Positions 34,679 through 47,689 of a stretch of 64,000 bases of DNA are shown here, piece after piece. Position 1 is the stretch's first letter, and each line of letters opens with the position of its first letter. The notes beneath the pieces were generated by a model, which worked only from the letters and a program-made list of their open reading frames with translations, was not told the origin of the DNA and ran no database searches. Source of the DNA: Antitrichia curtipendula (taxonomy: Eukaryota > Streptophyta > Bryopsida > Hypnales > Leucodontaceae); the NCBI GenBank assembly GCA_951230915.1, contig OX579637.1, forward strand, positions 4,154,001-4,218,000, in the 5' to 3' direction. The position numbers were made by a program, and so were the translations under genes.

Positions 34679-37600
34679 ACGAAAACCTAATTTCTGTATA
34701 GATAAAGTAGAATAGATGGAATAGATAGAGAAATTTTAAATCTTTTTGTTTAAGGAATGTTAGTTGTTTTCTGGAAGAGCTTATGTTTGGAATAAGCCTT
34801 CATCCGGAAACTAGTTTTCGATCCGGTCAGGAAATGAACCAGAACGCCGCCACCTACGGACTAGAGATCCAGCCTATGAGGCTAGGGGACACGCCTTAGG
34901 AACGGAAACCTAATTCTGTTCCAATCCGAGAACTGACGGCGGTGTTTTTGCTACTTAAGGGCCACCACCGGCCCTTTTCTCTTCACTTTTTGAGTTTCCA
35001 AACTCCTCCGCGCGTAGCTAGTTGAGAAAAAGTCTGGTGAGAGTGCGATTACGGATAGAGAGAGGTGAGGCCGGATAAGGGTTTACTTGGTCGGTGCAGC
35101 CATGGCGGAAAGTAGCACGCCGCGATCCGTGAAACCGTCGGTAGTTGCCCGGATGGTGAGTCCGTCCATACCGACTGACCCCACCGCTCGACAGGAGTTA
35201 GAGCAGGACTTGAAGCGATTAGGGTGTGCCGGATTAATCGAGCACCCGTGGAATCTGAGAGGGGAGGAATTGATCCAAGAGCTGATTAACGGGACTTCGA
35301 ACCAGTACGAACTAACAGTGCGAGGGCAGCCCAAGGGGTGGACGGAGGACATGTGGGTGGAAGTCTACTCGTTCCGGAAATTCGGAGAAGGGTTTGCTTC
35401 TTGAGCGGCTAAGTACGCCACCGGGAAGTTTCGGAACCCTCTTCACGCGAAGGAAGGGTATGCGATCAGTGACTATGTGGATGAGCGCCATAAACAAGTG
35501 TTAAACTTTCTCATCCCCATATTGTATCTGAAAAAACCTACCTGGGTCACAGTTACGATGGCCAACACCATTTTTGGAGCGTTGGAAGAAAGGATAGTGC
35601 ACTGGGGACGTATCATAGCACAGGTGGTGTCAAAGCTCGCGGATCATGTGTCCAAGAGCTAGTATAGCCCGATCAGCCCCTACCTCTTCCATATCTACCA
35701 CCACGGGGACGTATTGACGTTGGACGAGATGTTGGCATACAACACCGGATTGGAGCTGGTCAAGTACGACCTTAAGGATGAACTGGAGAAGGATGAGCTG
35801 ATGCTTGAGGAGGAAGAGGATCCGGAAGAGGGAACCTTGGAGCGCAAGAAGCCTAGGCGGAAGTGAACGGATCTGGGTTCACGGGGGAAGCAACCTGAGA
35901 CGGAACCGAGGGAACCAAGCCCAGTTCCGAAAGAGGAGAAGCCGCCTCTTAAGGAATTCTTCGACATCAAATTTGATTGGATGCACCAGGCCCGTAACCT
36001 ACACCACAAGGCCATCCAATTCATGGAGGAGGTGGCGACAGAGCTGAACGTGCCACCCGGAGAAATCATTGAGGAGATTAGGCGGAGGCGAAATCCGGAA
36101 GTCATCCGTCAAAAGGACGAACAGATCCGGGCTTTGGAGAAAAGCCAGGAGGAAGCGGAAAGCTAGAGGAACTGGACACAAAGGGAATTCGAGGTGGCAC
36201 AGAGGAACGAGAGGGACGCCATGCAGTTGGTCCGGAACCTCCAAGCCCTGATCGACCAACCGGCGGATGTTGTGAACAAGGCACGACTCTATGACGCCCA
36301 ATTGGTAGCAAGGGGACACGGGGCCAGATCCAAGGTCGTCATGATCCTTATGGATTTCGAGGCCCAATTGCAGAAGGTACTCCAGGAGATGCAGACCCTG
36401 GTAGCTCGCGTCGATCCGGATAGGGCGATGGACTTCTCGACCTTTCCGGAAGCAGATCTCACCACCAATCTGTATCTCCAAACTCCGCCAAAGCCAGTTG
36501 TGGGGATTCCGGTCCTGTCTCAACCAGGAGGACTGCAGTCTCTCCTGAAGCCACATGTGCAGCGGAAATGGTTAATTCAGAGAACATACTCTCCGGCCAA
36601 GAATCAGGGAGATGAACAGAGCGTTCCGGAGCAAGGCGGAACTTCCACGCTGGCTCAAACTCAGACATCGGAGGAAGGGAAGCAGATTAGGGGTAATCTG
36701 CTCAACCGGATTGGAGCTGTGGAGAATCCGGCCAAGACTCACCCGGACGACTTCATCCACATGCAGGAAGAAACACCAGCCAAGCCACCATCGCGAAAGC
36801 CTGCCGACGAGCCAATCGACTTGGACTCGCCAATCCGGGAGATGGAGATTCTTGAATCCAAGAAGGAGAACTTCAAGACGGAATCCGCCACGGAGACGGA
36901 TGAGGAGGAAGATTCATCGCCAAAGAAGCGGAAGATCCAGACTCGAGCGGCCGGAAAGCTTACACCACTGCCAAAGACCAGGGCGAGGACATCACTGGCG
37001 CAGTTAGGGAGCAGGTCAAAGAAACCGAAGAAAGTAGGATTTAGAAGTTAATTTTAGACTTTAGGGTTTTTCGCATGTGGGCCCGTTTCCGGAATTTTAG
37101 GGATAACTTTCATTAGCATTCCAGATATCTTGAATGCTTCTGTAGTTGGTTAGCTTGATTTTCGGATGTCTTTTTCTTTTTTTCTTTTTGTTTTAAATGA
37201 TGAGCAGGTCTATTGCTCATTCATTCCATCCTTATGCAATTTGAAGTTTCATTTCATTTTCTTTACTTTGATCTGAGCTTCTAAGTGGAATTTTCATGTT
37301 CTAAGTATTATTGGAGGACTTGGGCAGTGTGTTTGTGTGTTTTTGAGAGTTGTGAAGAACTGGGAAGGAGGAATCCGAATGCCATGATTGTTTGGAGTAA
37401 GACAGTAAAGGAGAATCTATGACGGAGCTAGGTCGGATCTGTAGGACTTGAGCATTTAGAATCTTTAAACTACTGGAACGGTAATCCGATTGGAGTGGTG
37501 AGGGTGAGGTTCCGGAACTAGAAGTGGTTCCGTGCGGAGTCCCTAAACCGCCAAGGGGAAAACCCCCGCTTATCGGAAGATCTGCCAACTGCAGTTTTAG

Positions 37601-38089
37601 ACCAATTCCTTTTAGACTTTCTTTTGTGTTGAGTCCGGATAGTTATGTATCTGTCGTTGTAGTGGAGAGGAGAGACCGGATTTTGTGTGACTTGCTTCCC
37701 GAATAGGCCATCCGGAAAGTCGTGAGGAGACGAAAACCTACTTTGTCGCAACATTTAGATCTGTCAAGTGTCTTGGGTTGTTTTGTAGAAGTTAGAGTGT
37801 GTGTTCGATAAGTGGTGGAGTCCCTGCCCCTTCAAAGAGAAAAAGCGGACCCCTTGAAGGTAAAACAGGGGTATAACAAACCGATGAGTAATTGTATCCG
37901 GATCTCGGAAGAGGACGGATCCGGATTAGGATCCGGAAGAGGGGAAAGAGGTTTTGGATTCCCTTGGGGTGTTTAGAGATAATCCGAATAAATCCAAAGT
38001 CATAGCAACATAGTAGAGTCCCTGGGACGATTTTCCGTGTCATCTAACCACAATTGTGTGTTAAAAGTGCTTACACCTACATTATGCGT
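34679..38089 (+). mobile_element. Unclassified ~3.4 kb element, copy A
   Basis: Shares both ends and the whole internal layout with copies B and C. The left end begins ACGAAAACC (ACGGAAACC in B and C) and forms a short stem (ACGGAAA...TTTCCGT). The right end is a run of palindromes (CACAATTGTG, AGGTG-CTTA-CACCT-like, TACGCGTA-like) ending GCGT. One long ORF occupies the middle; the 3' ~1 kb is noncoding but well kept between copies. No long terminal repeats, reverse transcriptase or integrase are seen. Flanking pentamers are ACAAC and ATGAC. Confidence 0.75.
35102..37051 (+). pseudogene. Element A protein (gag-like or plant-mobile-domain-like), with stops
   Basis: The frame starts MAESSTPRSVKPSV and runs 650 codons without a net frameshift, but with stops at TGA 35402, TAG 35660, TGA 35864 and TAG 36164. 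Conserved core blocks with B and C are YSFRKFG, ANTIFGALEERIVHWG and YSPISPYLFHIYHHGD, then a charged helical stretch and an acidic, Ser-rich tail with a basic C-terminus. Alignment to B and C shows 35402 stands for Arg (AGG there) and 35660 for Lys (AAG there), the latter a transversion. The middle block loosely resembles plant transposon-protein domains of the PF20167 type. Unrecognised otherwise. Confidence 0.6.
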
Positions 38090-38283
38090 ATGACAAAATT
38101 TCTTTTTGCTACGATTATCTTACATATAATCTTAATGCATTTATGAATGGTTACCGTCAAAATGAAAATATGCAACACATATAGGATGTACTTGTCTTTT
38201 GACAAGGGTTCTTCTATGTTTTCATTTTGTCATACATGTTTCGCCTTAAAAGATTGGTTACAAGTTTATAGAAATAGATCACA

Positions 38284-39761
38284 ATGATCTCGATTAGGAT
38301 TTTGAATTCAATGGCACCTGTAAGGGCACTTGGAGAATATGTCTCTATCTCATTTACAGTTGAGGATATGAGATATGCTATAATGAGTGTATTGAGTTTG
38401 AGTATTCGTTTTTGTCTTTCATCAAGTTCATTACATATTGATGAAGTGGTTTTTGATAGTTCAAGTAGTGAATTGACTGACACATTAGGTCAAGAGTTGG
38501 TTGATGATAGCTCTAACAAGCTGTGGCATTTGAGGCCAAGAAGATACTTAGTGTATGGGTTACCGCAATTACAATTAGGGTCGTCCGGGGAAGAATGTAT
38601 TAGGAAAGTGTCCACGGCTAGTACTCCCCTAATGCATTTGACAGCAGGCATTAAAATAGAGCCAGGAGTCAAAATTATTGAAATTGGGAGCAACGACTCA
38701 AGCGACTCATTGCCACCTCACAAAATCTTGAAGCAGATGCCACCTTCAATAGTTCTAATGCTTTCAAGAACCACAAAGCCTGCTTCAACAAATTCGGATA
38801 CATGTGATCCCGTTGGTGGACACTCTATCGTATCTTGTCTAAGGAATTTGTGTCAACAAAAAGATCTAGGAACCCATTTAAGAAGGTGGATTACAATTCA
38901 GTTGTAGTTCACCAAGTCGATTTTGTGCCACCAGCTTATAATGGAGATGTTATTTTTGAATTACCGCCATTGAAGAGTTTTGGTTTTCCATGTCAAGCAA
39001 AATTTCTAAGTGGGATGGAGAAACGGTATGATGGCCACGTTTGGTGCAATTTACGTACAACTAACATCAAGAATGAAGATAGACTCACATTTTATTTATC
39101 ACCATGTATAGCACATCTTTGTTGTGAGAATGCTACTTGCAAATACCTCTCTTGTTCCGCTCGTGTATCACAAGAAAATGAGACTGAATGGGATGGATGC
39201 TCACCCATTCCATTTTAGGTGGGTCCTAGCCCTCCTCGTGCTTCAACTCTCATTTGCAAAATTTGTTGTCAAGTCCCATCATGTGTTGCTACTTGCCCAG
39301 CCAAAATATATTATGTAGTTGGGTTGCCGGAAACGCGGAGGGCGTGTGTTCACTTTGGAGTTTATAATCACCCCGTGAGAGATGGAGATTGTCATCATTC
39401 TATAGAAAGAACCCGCTTTCTTATCTCAGATCAAGTCCAAAGAATCCATCTGGAACAAACTCTTACATTGTTTTCAAAGCGAGCAGAGAACTCTTAGGGG
39501 AGATGCTTCTTCGACCAAAAGCAAAACAGGCTGGAGTTTTTGGAATGTCTTGCTAGTTATGGAGAAGTGCAAATTTATTAGTTCCTCGAGCATGAGGAAC
39601 GAGGTAAACACTTTCAAATACCTTCGAATGTTTGGAGTTATAGACAACATCTTGAAGCTCCGCAGGTGCAGCAATTGGGCTTATTTTCAAGAAAATAAAT
39701 TCCCTAGTCAAAGATTGGATTTGGACAAGGTTTTTGTTTTCAAAATGTTTGATGTCACAAC
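38284..39761 (+). pseudogene. MULE/SWIM-type transposase gene, 5' part
   Basis: The left portion of a gene split by element B. It reads MAPVRALGEYVSISFT, then after a frameshift near 38840 a Cys-rich segment (CCENATCKYLSC ... ICKICCQVPSCVATCPAKIYY) with VHFGVYNHPVRDGDC. In-frame TAGs lie at 39216 and 39495. It ends VFVFKMFDVTT exactly at the element junction. The Cys-rich block followed by a MULE-like catalytic region and SWIM finger matches a transposase-like family of nonflowering plants that I recognise only by pattern. Confidence 0.55.
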
Positions 39762-42700
39762 ACGGAAACCTAATTTCCGTATAGATAGGGTAGATTAGAT
39801 GGAATAGATAGAAATTTTTAAACTTCTTTCGGTTAAAGAATAGTAATTATCTTCCGGAAGAGCTTATGTTTGGAATAAGCGTTCATCAGGAAACTAGTTC
39901 CCGATCCGACCAGGTTAGGGTTTCCGGAAATGGACCAAAACGCCGCCACCTACGAACTAGGGATCCGGCCTACGAGGCTAGGGGACGCGTCTCGGGAACG
40001 GAAACCTAATCCTGTTCCAATCCGAGAACTGGCAGCGCTGTTCTGGCTACTTAAACGCCACCCCCTCGACTTTCTCTCTTCACTTTTGAGTTTTCCAAAC
40101 TCCTCTGTGTGTAGCTAGTTGAGAGAAAGTCTGGTGAGAATGCGTTTATGGATAGAGAGAGGTGAGGCCGGATTAGAAAGTAGTCTTACGGATTCTAAAT
40201 GGCGGAAATTAGTAATCCACGAGTCGCAAGAGTGTCGGTCATCGCCTGGATGATCTGTCCGGCAATACCGAATGATCCGGAGGTCCAAAAGGAGTTAGAT
40301 GAGGATCTCCGACGGATGGGATGCGTGGGGTTGATCGAGAGACCCTAGAATCTCAAGAGAAATGAGCTGATTCAGGAGCTGATTGACGGAACGGCAAATC
40401 AGTACGAGCTGACTGTGAGAAGGCAGAGGAAGGGATGGACGGAAGACGTCTGGGCGGAGGTGTATCAATTCCGGAAGTTCGGGGACGGTCTGGCTTCAAG
40501 GACGGATAAGTTCGCAACAGGGAAATTCCGGAATCCGCCGAACGCCAAGGAGGGCTATGCGATCTCAGATTGCATCAACAAACGACACCGGCAAGTATTG
40601 GAATTTATGATTCCGATACTCTATCCGGAAAAGCCAACCCGGGTCACCGTAATAGTGGCCAACACGATCTTCGGGAGCATGGAGGGAAGGGCGATGCATT
40701 GGGGGAGGGTTATCGCAACGGTGGTCACCAAATTGGCGGACCATGTCACCAAGGCCAAGTACAGCCCGATTTGCCCCTACCTGTTCCACCTGTACCATCA
40801 CGGAGATGTACTGACGCCGGACAAGACTCTCATCTACGAAACAGGATGTGAAATCCTGAAGTTCAGATTGATGGATGAGGTCCAAGAAGATGCTCCAATT
40901 TCGGAAGAAGAAGAGGAGGAACTCGAGGAGGACTGGATCAGATGGAGAGGAACCAAGAGGAAATCCACGGACCCGGGTTCAAGGGGGAAGCAGCCCGAGG
41001 TGGATCCGATGGAGCCAAGCCAAGTTCCGGAGGAGAGAAGAACTTCCGGCAAGGAGTTCTTCGACGTCGAAGACCAGTGGATGGTACAGGCGCGACTCCT
41101 ACATGTAAGGACGAACGCGTTCATCCAAGAGGTTGCAGACGAGCTGAAGGTTCCGCCCGAGTTCCAAGCTCGGACCAGTTGGGCGGAAGGGGAGTGTTCC
41201 TTGGCGAGACGGAACGAGAAGGACGCCCTCAACATAGTCCGCAACTTACAGTCCCTCGTCACCCAACCGACGGATCTGATGAACAAGGCGGCCCTCTACG
41301 ACGTACAGTTAGTAGCGGATGGGCACATCACCGGATCAAAGGTGGTGATGATCATGATGGACTTTCAGACGAGGATGGAGAGGGTCTTGAAGGAGATGCA
41401 TGCGTTGGTGGCTTGGGTGGATCCGGAACAAGCGATGAATTTCTCGTCATTTCTGGATCTGTTGACCAGTCCATATCTTCAGACTCCGGTGAAGCATATG
41501 GGCGAGAGCTCCATCCGTTCAAAGCCGGAAGGACTGGGATCATTATTAAAATCCCACGAGATTCCACAAAGGTGGTTGGCGCAGCGGAGTCAGATTAGCA
41601 CGAAGGTTCCGGCCCAGCAACAAAGTACTCCGGCTCAGGCGGAAACACCAGTTCAAGCGAGAACCCCTGCACCAGTACAGGGTGGAACTTCCGAATCCGT
41701 AAATCCGACACAGTCGATGGTGGATAACAACCTCATCAAGTGGATGGGGGCGGTGGCCAATCTGGCCCAGACAAGCCCCCAAGATTTTGTGCATATGCGG
41801 GAGATGAATGCACCAGAAGGAGAAGTACCGAGGGAGAAAGGAACTCCCATCGACCTGGACGAGTTGGAGGATGTGAACGAGATCGTGGATTCGGACAAGG
41901 ACGACTTTGAATCCGGATCCATGACGGAAACAGATGAAGACCTTCCACCCCCTCCCAGGAAGATTCAGACCCACGCAGCGCTCCGGTCAACTCCTGTCAA
42001 GACCAATCCAAAGGAAGTTGCGAATCCAGGCGGAAGTAGTTCGAAAAAGACGCGCCGCGAGAAGTAGATAGGACGGATAGTTAGGATTTTGAGTTTTTAA
42101 TTTCCAGAACGGATTTTTCGTAAGTGTGGGCTCGTTTCCGGATTTTTAGGGATAGTTTTGGCGCGCCGGGTATCTCGGAAGCGTCAGCGATTGGTCACCG
42201 GGATTTTTGGTCCCTTTTTCCCTTTTTATGTTAGTTTTAAATGGTGGGCAGGTTTGTTGCCCATTCATTCCATCCTTATGCAATTTGAAGTTTCATTTCA
42301 TTTTCCTTACTTCGATCTGAGCCACTAAGTGGACTTTCCATGTTTTAAGTATTCTTGGAGGACTTGGGCGGTGTGTTTATGTGTTTTGAGAGTTGTGAGG
42401 ACTGGGAAGGAGGAATCCAGATTCCATAATTGTTTGGAGTAAGACAATAAGGGAGAATCTGTGGTGAAGCTAGGACGGATTTGTAGGACTTGTGCATTTA
42501 GAATCTTTAAACTACTGGAATGGTAATCCGATTGGAGTGTTGGGGGTGAGGTTCCGGAACTAGAAGTGGTTCCGTGCGGAATTAAGCAGCCGCCAAAGGG
42601 AAAACCCCTACTTACTGGAAGATCTGCCAATTGCAGTGTCACCTACTTTCTCATAGAATTTCTCTTGTGTTAAATCCGGATAGTTGGGTATCTGTCGTTG

Positions 42701-43147
42701 TAGTGGAGAGGAGAGACCCGATTCTGTGTGACCTGCTTCTCAGATAGGCCATCCGGAAAGTTGTGAGGAAACGGGAATCCACTTCGTTGCGACATTTAGA
42801 TCTGTTGAGTGTCTTGGGTTGTTTTGTAGGTGTTAGATTGTGTAACTGATAAGTGGTGGAGTCCCTGCCCCTTCAAAGAGAAAAAGCGGACCCCCTGAAG
42901 GTAAAACAGGGGTATAACAAACCAAAGAGTAATTGTATCCGGATTCCGGAAGAGGACGGATCCGGATTAGAATCCGGAAAGAAGTAAGTTCCAGAAGAGG
43001 GAAAGAGGTTTTGGGTTCCCTTGGAGTGTTTGAGAGATAATCCGAATAAATCCAAATTCATAGCAACATAGTAGAGTCCCTGGGACGATTTTCCGTGTCA
43101 TCTAACCACAATTGTGTGTTAAAGGTGCTTACACCTAGATTACGCGT
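39762..43147 (+). mobile_element. Unclassified ~3.4 kb element, copy B, inserted in the MULE/SWIM gene
   Basis: Same structure as copies A and C. It starts ACGGAAACC and ends TTACGCGT, and is flanked on both sides by ACAAC (39757-39761 and 43148-43152). Removing the element and one ACAAC rejoins the host frame (GATGTC-ACAAC-ATCTAAG, read DVTTSK). This fits a 5-bp target duplication. Confidence 0.8.
40199..42067 (+). pseudogene. Element B protein, one nonsense codon
   Basis: The best-kept copy. ATG at 40199 (MAEISNPRVARVSV) opens 623 codons with a single TAG at 40346. There A and C have TGG (ERPWNL), so this is a G-to-A change. Core blocks are YQFRKFGDG, ANTIFGSMEGRAMHWG and YSPICPYLFHLYHHGD. 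A long helical, charged region and a disordered Pro/Gln-rich region follow, then DSDKDDFESGSMTETDED and a basic C-terminus KKTRREK. No zinc knuckle, protease or polymerase motif is seen. The role could be a capsid-like or DNA-binding protein of a non-autonomous element. Confidence 0.6.
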
Positions 43148-45478
43148 ACAACATCTAAGATTGGCTCGCGGAGCGGTGTCAGTTTGGTAACTTGAATGCA
43201 ACCTACTAGTGATCTTTAAGACTCTTGGATCATGCTCGATCATGTCAAGCGAGTGAAGGAGTGGACAATGATTGCGTGTCATGTTTATGATCCCACTTAC
43301 AATCGCGTGATGATAATTGTTGTCTATGACATGTAGTCAGAGGATTCTACAACGCAAATGAGTTTTTAGACTAACTTGAATGCGGTAATGGAACGGCATG
43401 GAATTACCTTGCCTTATTTTAAAAGCTTCATGGCTTATTGTGCACAAGCCAATAGGAATGCATTCAAAGTCTTCTATGGGAATGGTGATCCGATGCACCT
43501 TATGGCCAATCAAGAACTTACATGTTTGTTCCATTGGACGCAGTCATGGAAAAGCATACAAAAGCAAATATTTGTTCTAACTTTCATGATCAGCATCAAC
43601 AATTGTACAAGCAATATAAAGATGCGGAATCGTTAGCTGTTTTAGAGATTCGATTTCATGCCATTCGATCATGGTGGCATTCTTCTGGAGCAACAACAAG
43701 AGAAGGACTTTGGCATTTGGAATTATGGATAGCTTTTTGGCACTTTTGTTATAGACAAAGAGGGGGGCGTCATATGCATTGTGAGATTCACTACTTGCAC
43801 TCTTGCCTTTGTTATTTTGTGGAGTTATTTATATTGTGTTGTTCCGATTTTGTTTTAGTTGTTTAGGCATTGTCATTTGCTTATCTCATATAGAAACATT
43901 GACCTCCTTGACAAATAATGCTTTAAGTGTCTCTTGTACCTCAATGTCTCGGTTGTTAGAGGATTCTATTTGGAATAATTTTCTTCATATCTTATGGATG
44001 ATCATCTGTGTACAAGATTTGCCTACCAATGAACTTGCAGAGATGCCATCTTGCAACATTGCCAAGACAGTCCATAATAAATGGCTACAACAATCTGAGA
44101 AGCAATTTGTATGTTGCCACAATTGATGATTACGTTCGGCCATTCATGTAGATGGTTTGGTATTACCAGTTTCCAAAAGGCGAGAACCCGAGAACCGGTC
44201 CTAGAAAAGCCGAGCTTTAGCTTAGAGTAGCACAGAGGTATGCATAGCACACTACGAATCCCAAAGGCCTAAATGATGCTATGGCAACTATTTCAAGTGT
44301 TGGTGCATACTGCATAAGGGATCCTCACTTTGAAGGGGAAGAGGTTTTTGGATCCCAGCCTCGGATGCCTAATCTTCCGCCAAGCTTACAAGATGATTCA
44401 CATCGCCTTGACAAGGTAATTTCTCTAAACCTTAGATAAGAACAAGGAAAACACAAGCAAGTGCATCTCGTACTCTTCTAGATCCTATATGTGAAGAGGA
44501 CTCACCACCTGTCACTGCATCAAGGACTAAGTTCGACCTACCAGGTGGCCCTATAATTGTGCCATCCACTTTAGAGCCCTTAAGAGTGACAAGCATCAAA
44601 GAGATTCATTGTGATGAGTCTAAGTAGCATATCACTTGATTGCCAAAGACTTTGGCTAAGGCGTGCTTTGCTTTGCAAGCCCTAACTTGGAAGAAGTGCG
44701 TCGCAAAGATAGTGCAAGGCAATAGAGGTATTGCAGCTCCAACTTACTTTGGCAACATGGATTATTATAGGAAGAACAGAATTGAGAGAACGCAATTTTT
44801 CTTCTGCAATGACGACATTGAGCGTTGCGTTAAAGGTTTGAAGAGGAAGTGGGTTATGTCAAAACCTGATGTGCCTTCCATTTGGCCATTGTGAAGATGG
44901 GAACTAATTTTACACCATCCGAGATAATGCAACTTCAAAATGCCGTCTTTTATCTTCCTCAATGTATCGAAATCTCTCCCCGCAAGCTATTTGGAAACCA
45001 TAATCCAGCGACCAATGTATCAGGATTAACAGTTCCAGAGTTTCCTAATGAGCACCCTAGTACAAGGTTAGGCCGCAAAATTTGGAGGAATCTAAATGCA
45101 CCTACCACAAAACAAGCGAACAATTGCGCTTCTGCACTTACCATGAAGGCCGTCATTTGTCAGGTAACATTGATACCTCATCCTGGGATTGGATGCATTG
45201 TTATGCTGGACTCAGGATTAGATCCTAATATTGAATAGTATATACTCATTGTAGATTCGTATCCGGAGTGCTTTTGTCCTTTTTTTAAGGAAATGTCGAC
45301 AAAGGTACTAGGAAAGAGAGGGCAATGGGCCAACTACAAGCACTTGTATTTCCTATACATTGTCATATGTCACTTTAGTGTAGAAGTAGATGTTTTCATT
45401 CATGCTCCAAGCTTCAGCTTTAATGAGCTCAAAAGAGTTCTCGAGAGTAGCATCCTACATTGCACAAGCACTATGTAG
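43148..45478 (+). pseudogene. MULE/SWIM-type transposase gene, 3' part
   Basis: Continues the gene cut by element B. It reads RVKEWTMIACHVYDPTYNRV, GITLPYFKSFMAYCAQANRNA and LTCLFHW (MULE-type catalytic region). After a frameshift near 43530 it reads FHAIRSWWHSSGAT and LWIAFWHFCYRQ. Further shifts and stops follow at 44.1-44.6 kb. Then come TQFFFCNDDIERCVKG, LTVPEFPNEHP and YPECFCPFF...YKHLYF, a SWIM-type CxC...CxH finger with its second Cys changed to Tyr. TAG at 45236 lies just before the finger. Heavily decayed. Confidence 0.6.
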
Positions 45479-47091
45479 GTGTTAGTTGGTGACGGAATTC
45501 ATGCTGCTATTGAAGTGTGCAAAAGATATGGCTCCTTTTATTTAAATTTGTTTCTAAAAGTAGTGAGACTAAAAGGGCCACTACTCCATTGAACTTTTTC
45601 TTGTTCTATGCATGTTGTATGTACAAAAATCCATGTATGGCAGTTTCATTTTTTGCACTTTGGGATGATCTTGTTGATATGTGGGCACTCCACTAAATAC
45701 TCTCCATGAATCCCATAATTCAAAGTCCCTACAAGGAATCCGCAATTGATACTATATAGTTTTCCTCAATCAACCCTTAACCCTATATCCAAATCTTTAA
45801 TAAGTTATAACTTATGGCAAAGTCCCGTAAACCTAGAAGAAATGATTGTCCAAAAAGACCACAAATAGGTTCCTTTTTTAAAGTGAGAGACCCGAAAAAG
45901 GTTCTAAAATTATGCAATCAAGCATTTCTTTAAACCGTAAACTAATTGAAGTTGTTTGAAATAATCATTCTAAAATCTGAATTTAGTAAGCACTAATGTC
46001 CCACATTGAAGAACTTTAGACTCTGTTATTCATAAAAGTATGATGGCCGTCTACTAACCACCAAAATACAAAGATGTACAGCCTATGATCTTAATTTTCT
46101 GACCCTTTGTACTCAATATATGGAATTGTAGCCATATTTTCTGTTTTATAGATTTCTAGAGACTTCTCTAAATTACAACTTCAAGGGTAGGGATCGCATG
46201 TAATATTTTTTTGTCACTCCACTTTTATGAAAGGTAAGCTTGTAGGAATTTGTTTCTAGAGTAGGTGAACTAATGACTACTTCCATGTTGGTATAATATC
46301 CATTTATGAAGAACTTTTTTTCTTACACTCTTTTATTCTTACAGTTCTAGATTCGTTACCCTAAACCCATGCTTATAGGTCCCACGTCAAAGGTGAAAGG
46401 ATACATTCTAAATCCTAGATCCATGGCTATAGGCTTCCGTTCAGGGCTACAGGATTCAATATTGTATATTGAGTGAATGGAAAAGAAATAAATTCTACTC
46501 CTTAAAAAAAAACATGGGAAAATTTCGTCCACTTTTTATGCATCCATAGTTATAGGATTCCTATGTCATACCTCCATCAAAAAAATAAAAAAATAAATCC
46601 TTACAAAAATGAAAAAATACTGTAATATTTAATTTTTTTCTTTTCAGAAAATACAAAAATTCTACACTCCACATTCGGAATTCCACGCTCTACGCTCTCT
46701 GCTCCCGCTCTACACTTGTATACTAGCTTTGTTGGTCCAATAAGCCATATGGTCACCCCTATTAGCCCCATATGTAGATGTACTCATTTCAGCAAAATTA
46801 AATCTCTCCACACCCAATTAAAGCTTTTGAAAATAGTGAGTTTTGTAAAAGCTCTGCAGTTTTGGCAATGCTTAATGATAGTTTCTTAGGCAAATTATTG
46901 AAAGGATCCGCGTTCAAAGTGAATTAAAACATGATGATTTGAGTAAAATAAAAATTATATTTTGAAATTAAGCAAATTATATTTTATACACTCTACTTAT
47001 CATACTCACTGCATTCTCACTAACTTAATTAATTCTAACAACTACTATTTGGTGAAGTTCAATGAGTTTGATTCCATCAATTTTGTTGCTA
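45479..47091. other. No gene recognised
   Basis: AT-rich spacer of 1.6 kb between the MULE/SWIM gene and the RING-gene element. Short frames only. Confidence 0.5.
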
Positions 47092-47099
47092 TCAGCACC

Positions 47100-47560
47100 C
47101 AGGGTTGACGAATTGGAACGTCCGGGGGCAAATCACGTCCAAAAATCGGACGTCCAGACGCAGCGTCCGCGGACACTGTTGCGGACGTAGTGACCACCGT
47201 CCAACGGACGACGACCACCGGATGGGCAGACAGGCGGACGGTTCGGATGGGTGTTTTTTTTGGACGGGCGTTTTATCGGACGGGTGGACGACCAACAGGG
47301 AATTCGACTCAGACGGTTCCACCGTCCGATCAAGCGGACGACCCACCGTCCGGTCTAGCGGATGGTCCCATCGTTTGACCTTCGGACAGTCCGGCCGCCC
47401 GATCGAGCGAACAATCAGACCGTCTATTCGATCGGACAGTAGGTTTGTCCGATTGATCGGACGACCGAGTCCGCTTCGGGAGGTTTGGAAGGGCGTCTGC
47501 CGCCGGACCTACTTTAGGTTTGGTTGTGGACGGGTATAAAGGCGGACGGCCCTTCCATTC
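47100..47560 (+). promoter_or_regulatory. CGGACG-rich array with TATA box, upstream of the RING gene
   Basis: Starts with CAGGGTTG at 47100, the same 8 bases as the inverted terminal repeat of the hAT MITE at 52952. More than twenty CGGAC/GTCCG motifs follow in both orientations up to about 47550. TATAAA lies at 47535-47540 with CGGACGGCCC at 47543-47552 just after it. A pyrimidine-rich leader follows. The kinase gene at 62.5 kb has the same arrangement. This may be an element end with subterminal repeats doubling as promoter; a matching right end was not found. Confidence 0.6.
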
Positions 47561-47689
47561 TTCCTCACTTCTTCTCTCCATTAGAGGTTAAACTCGTGTT
47601 GGAAGTAGCAACTGTTGCTTCATTGTGCTAGGTGCTCCTATACGGGTGGAGAGTGAGGTCAATTATTTTGATATCACTTGTCGTCAGTC

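Noticed and set aside
35660..35662. Using copy A's stops as evidence of C-to-T decay
   Set aside because: Copies B and C have AAG here, so the TAG needs a transversion. It was kept as a counterexample.
34679..43147. Elements A and B as long terminal repeats of one retrotransposon
   Set aside because: The DNA between them is a MULE/SWIM gene fragment that continues beyond B, there is no reverse transcriptase, and a third copy lies alone at 56 kb.
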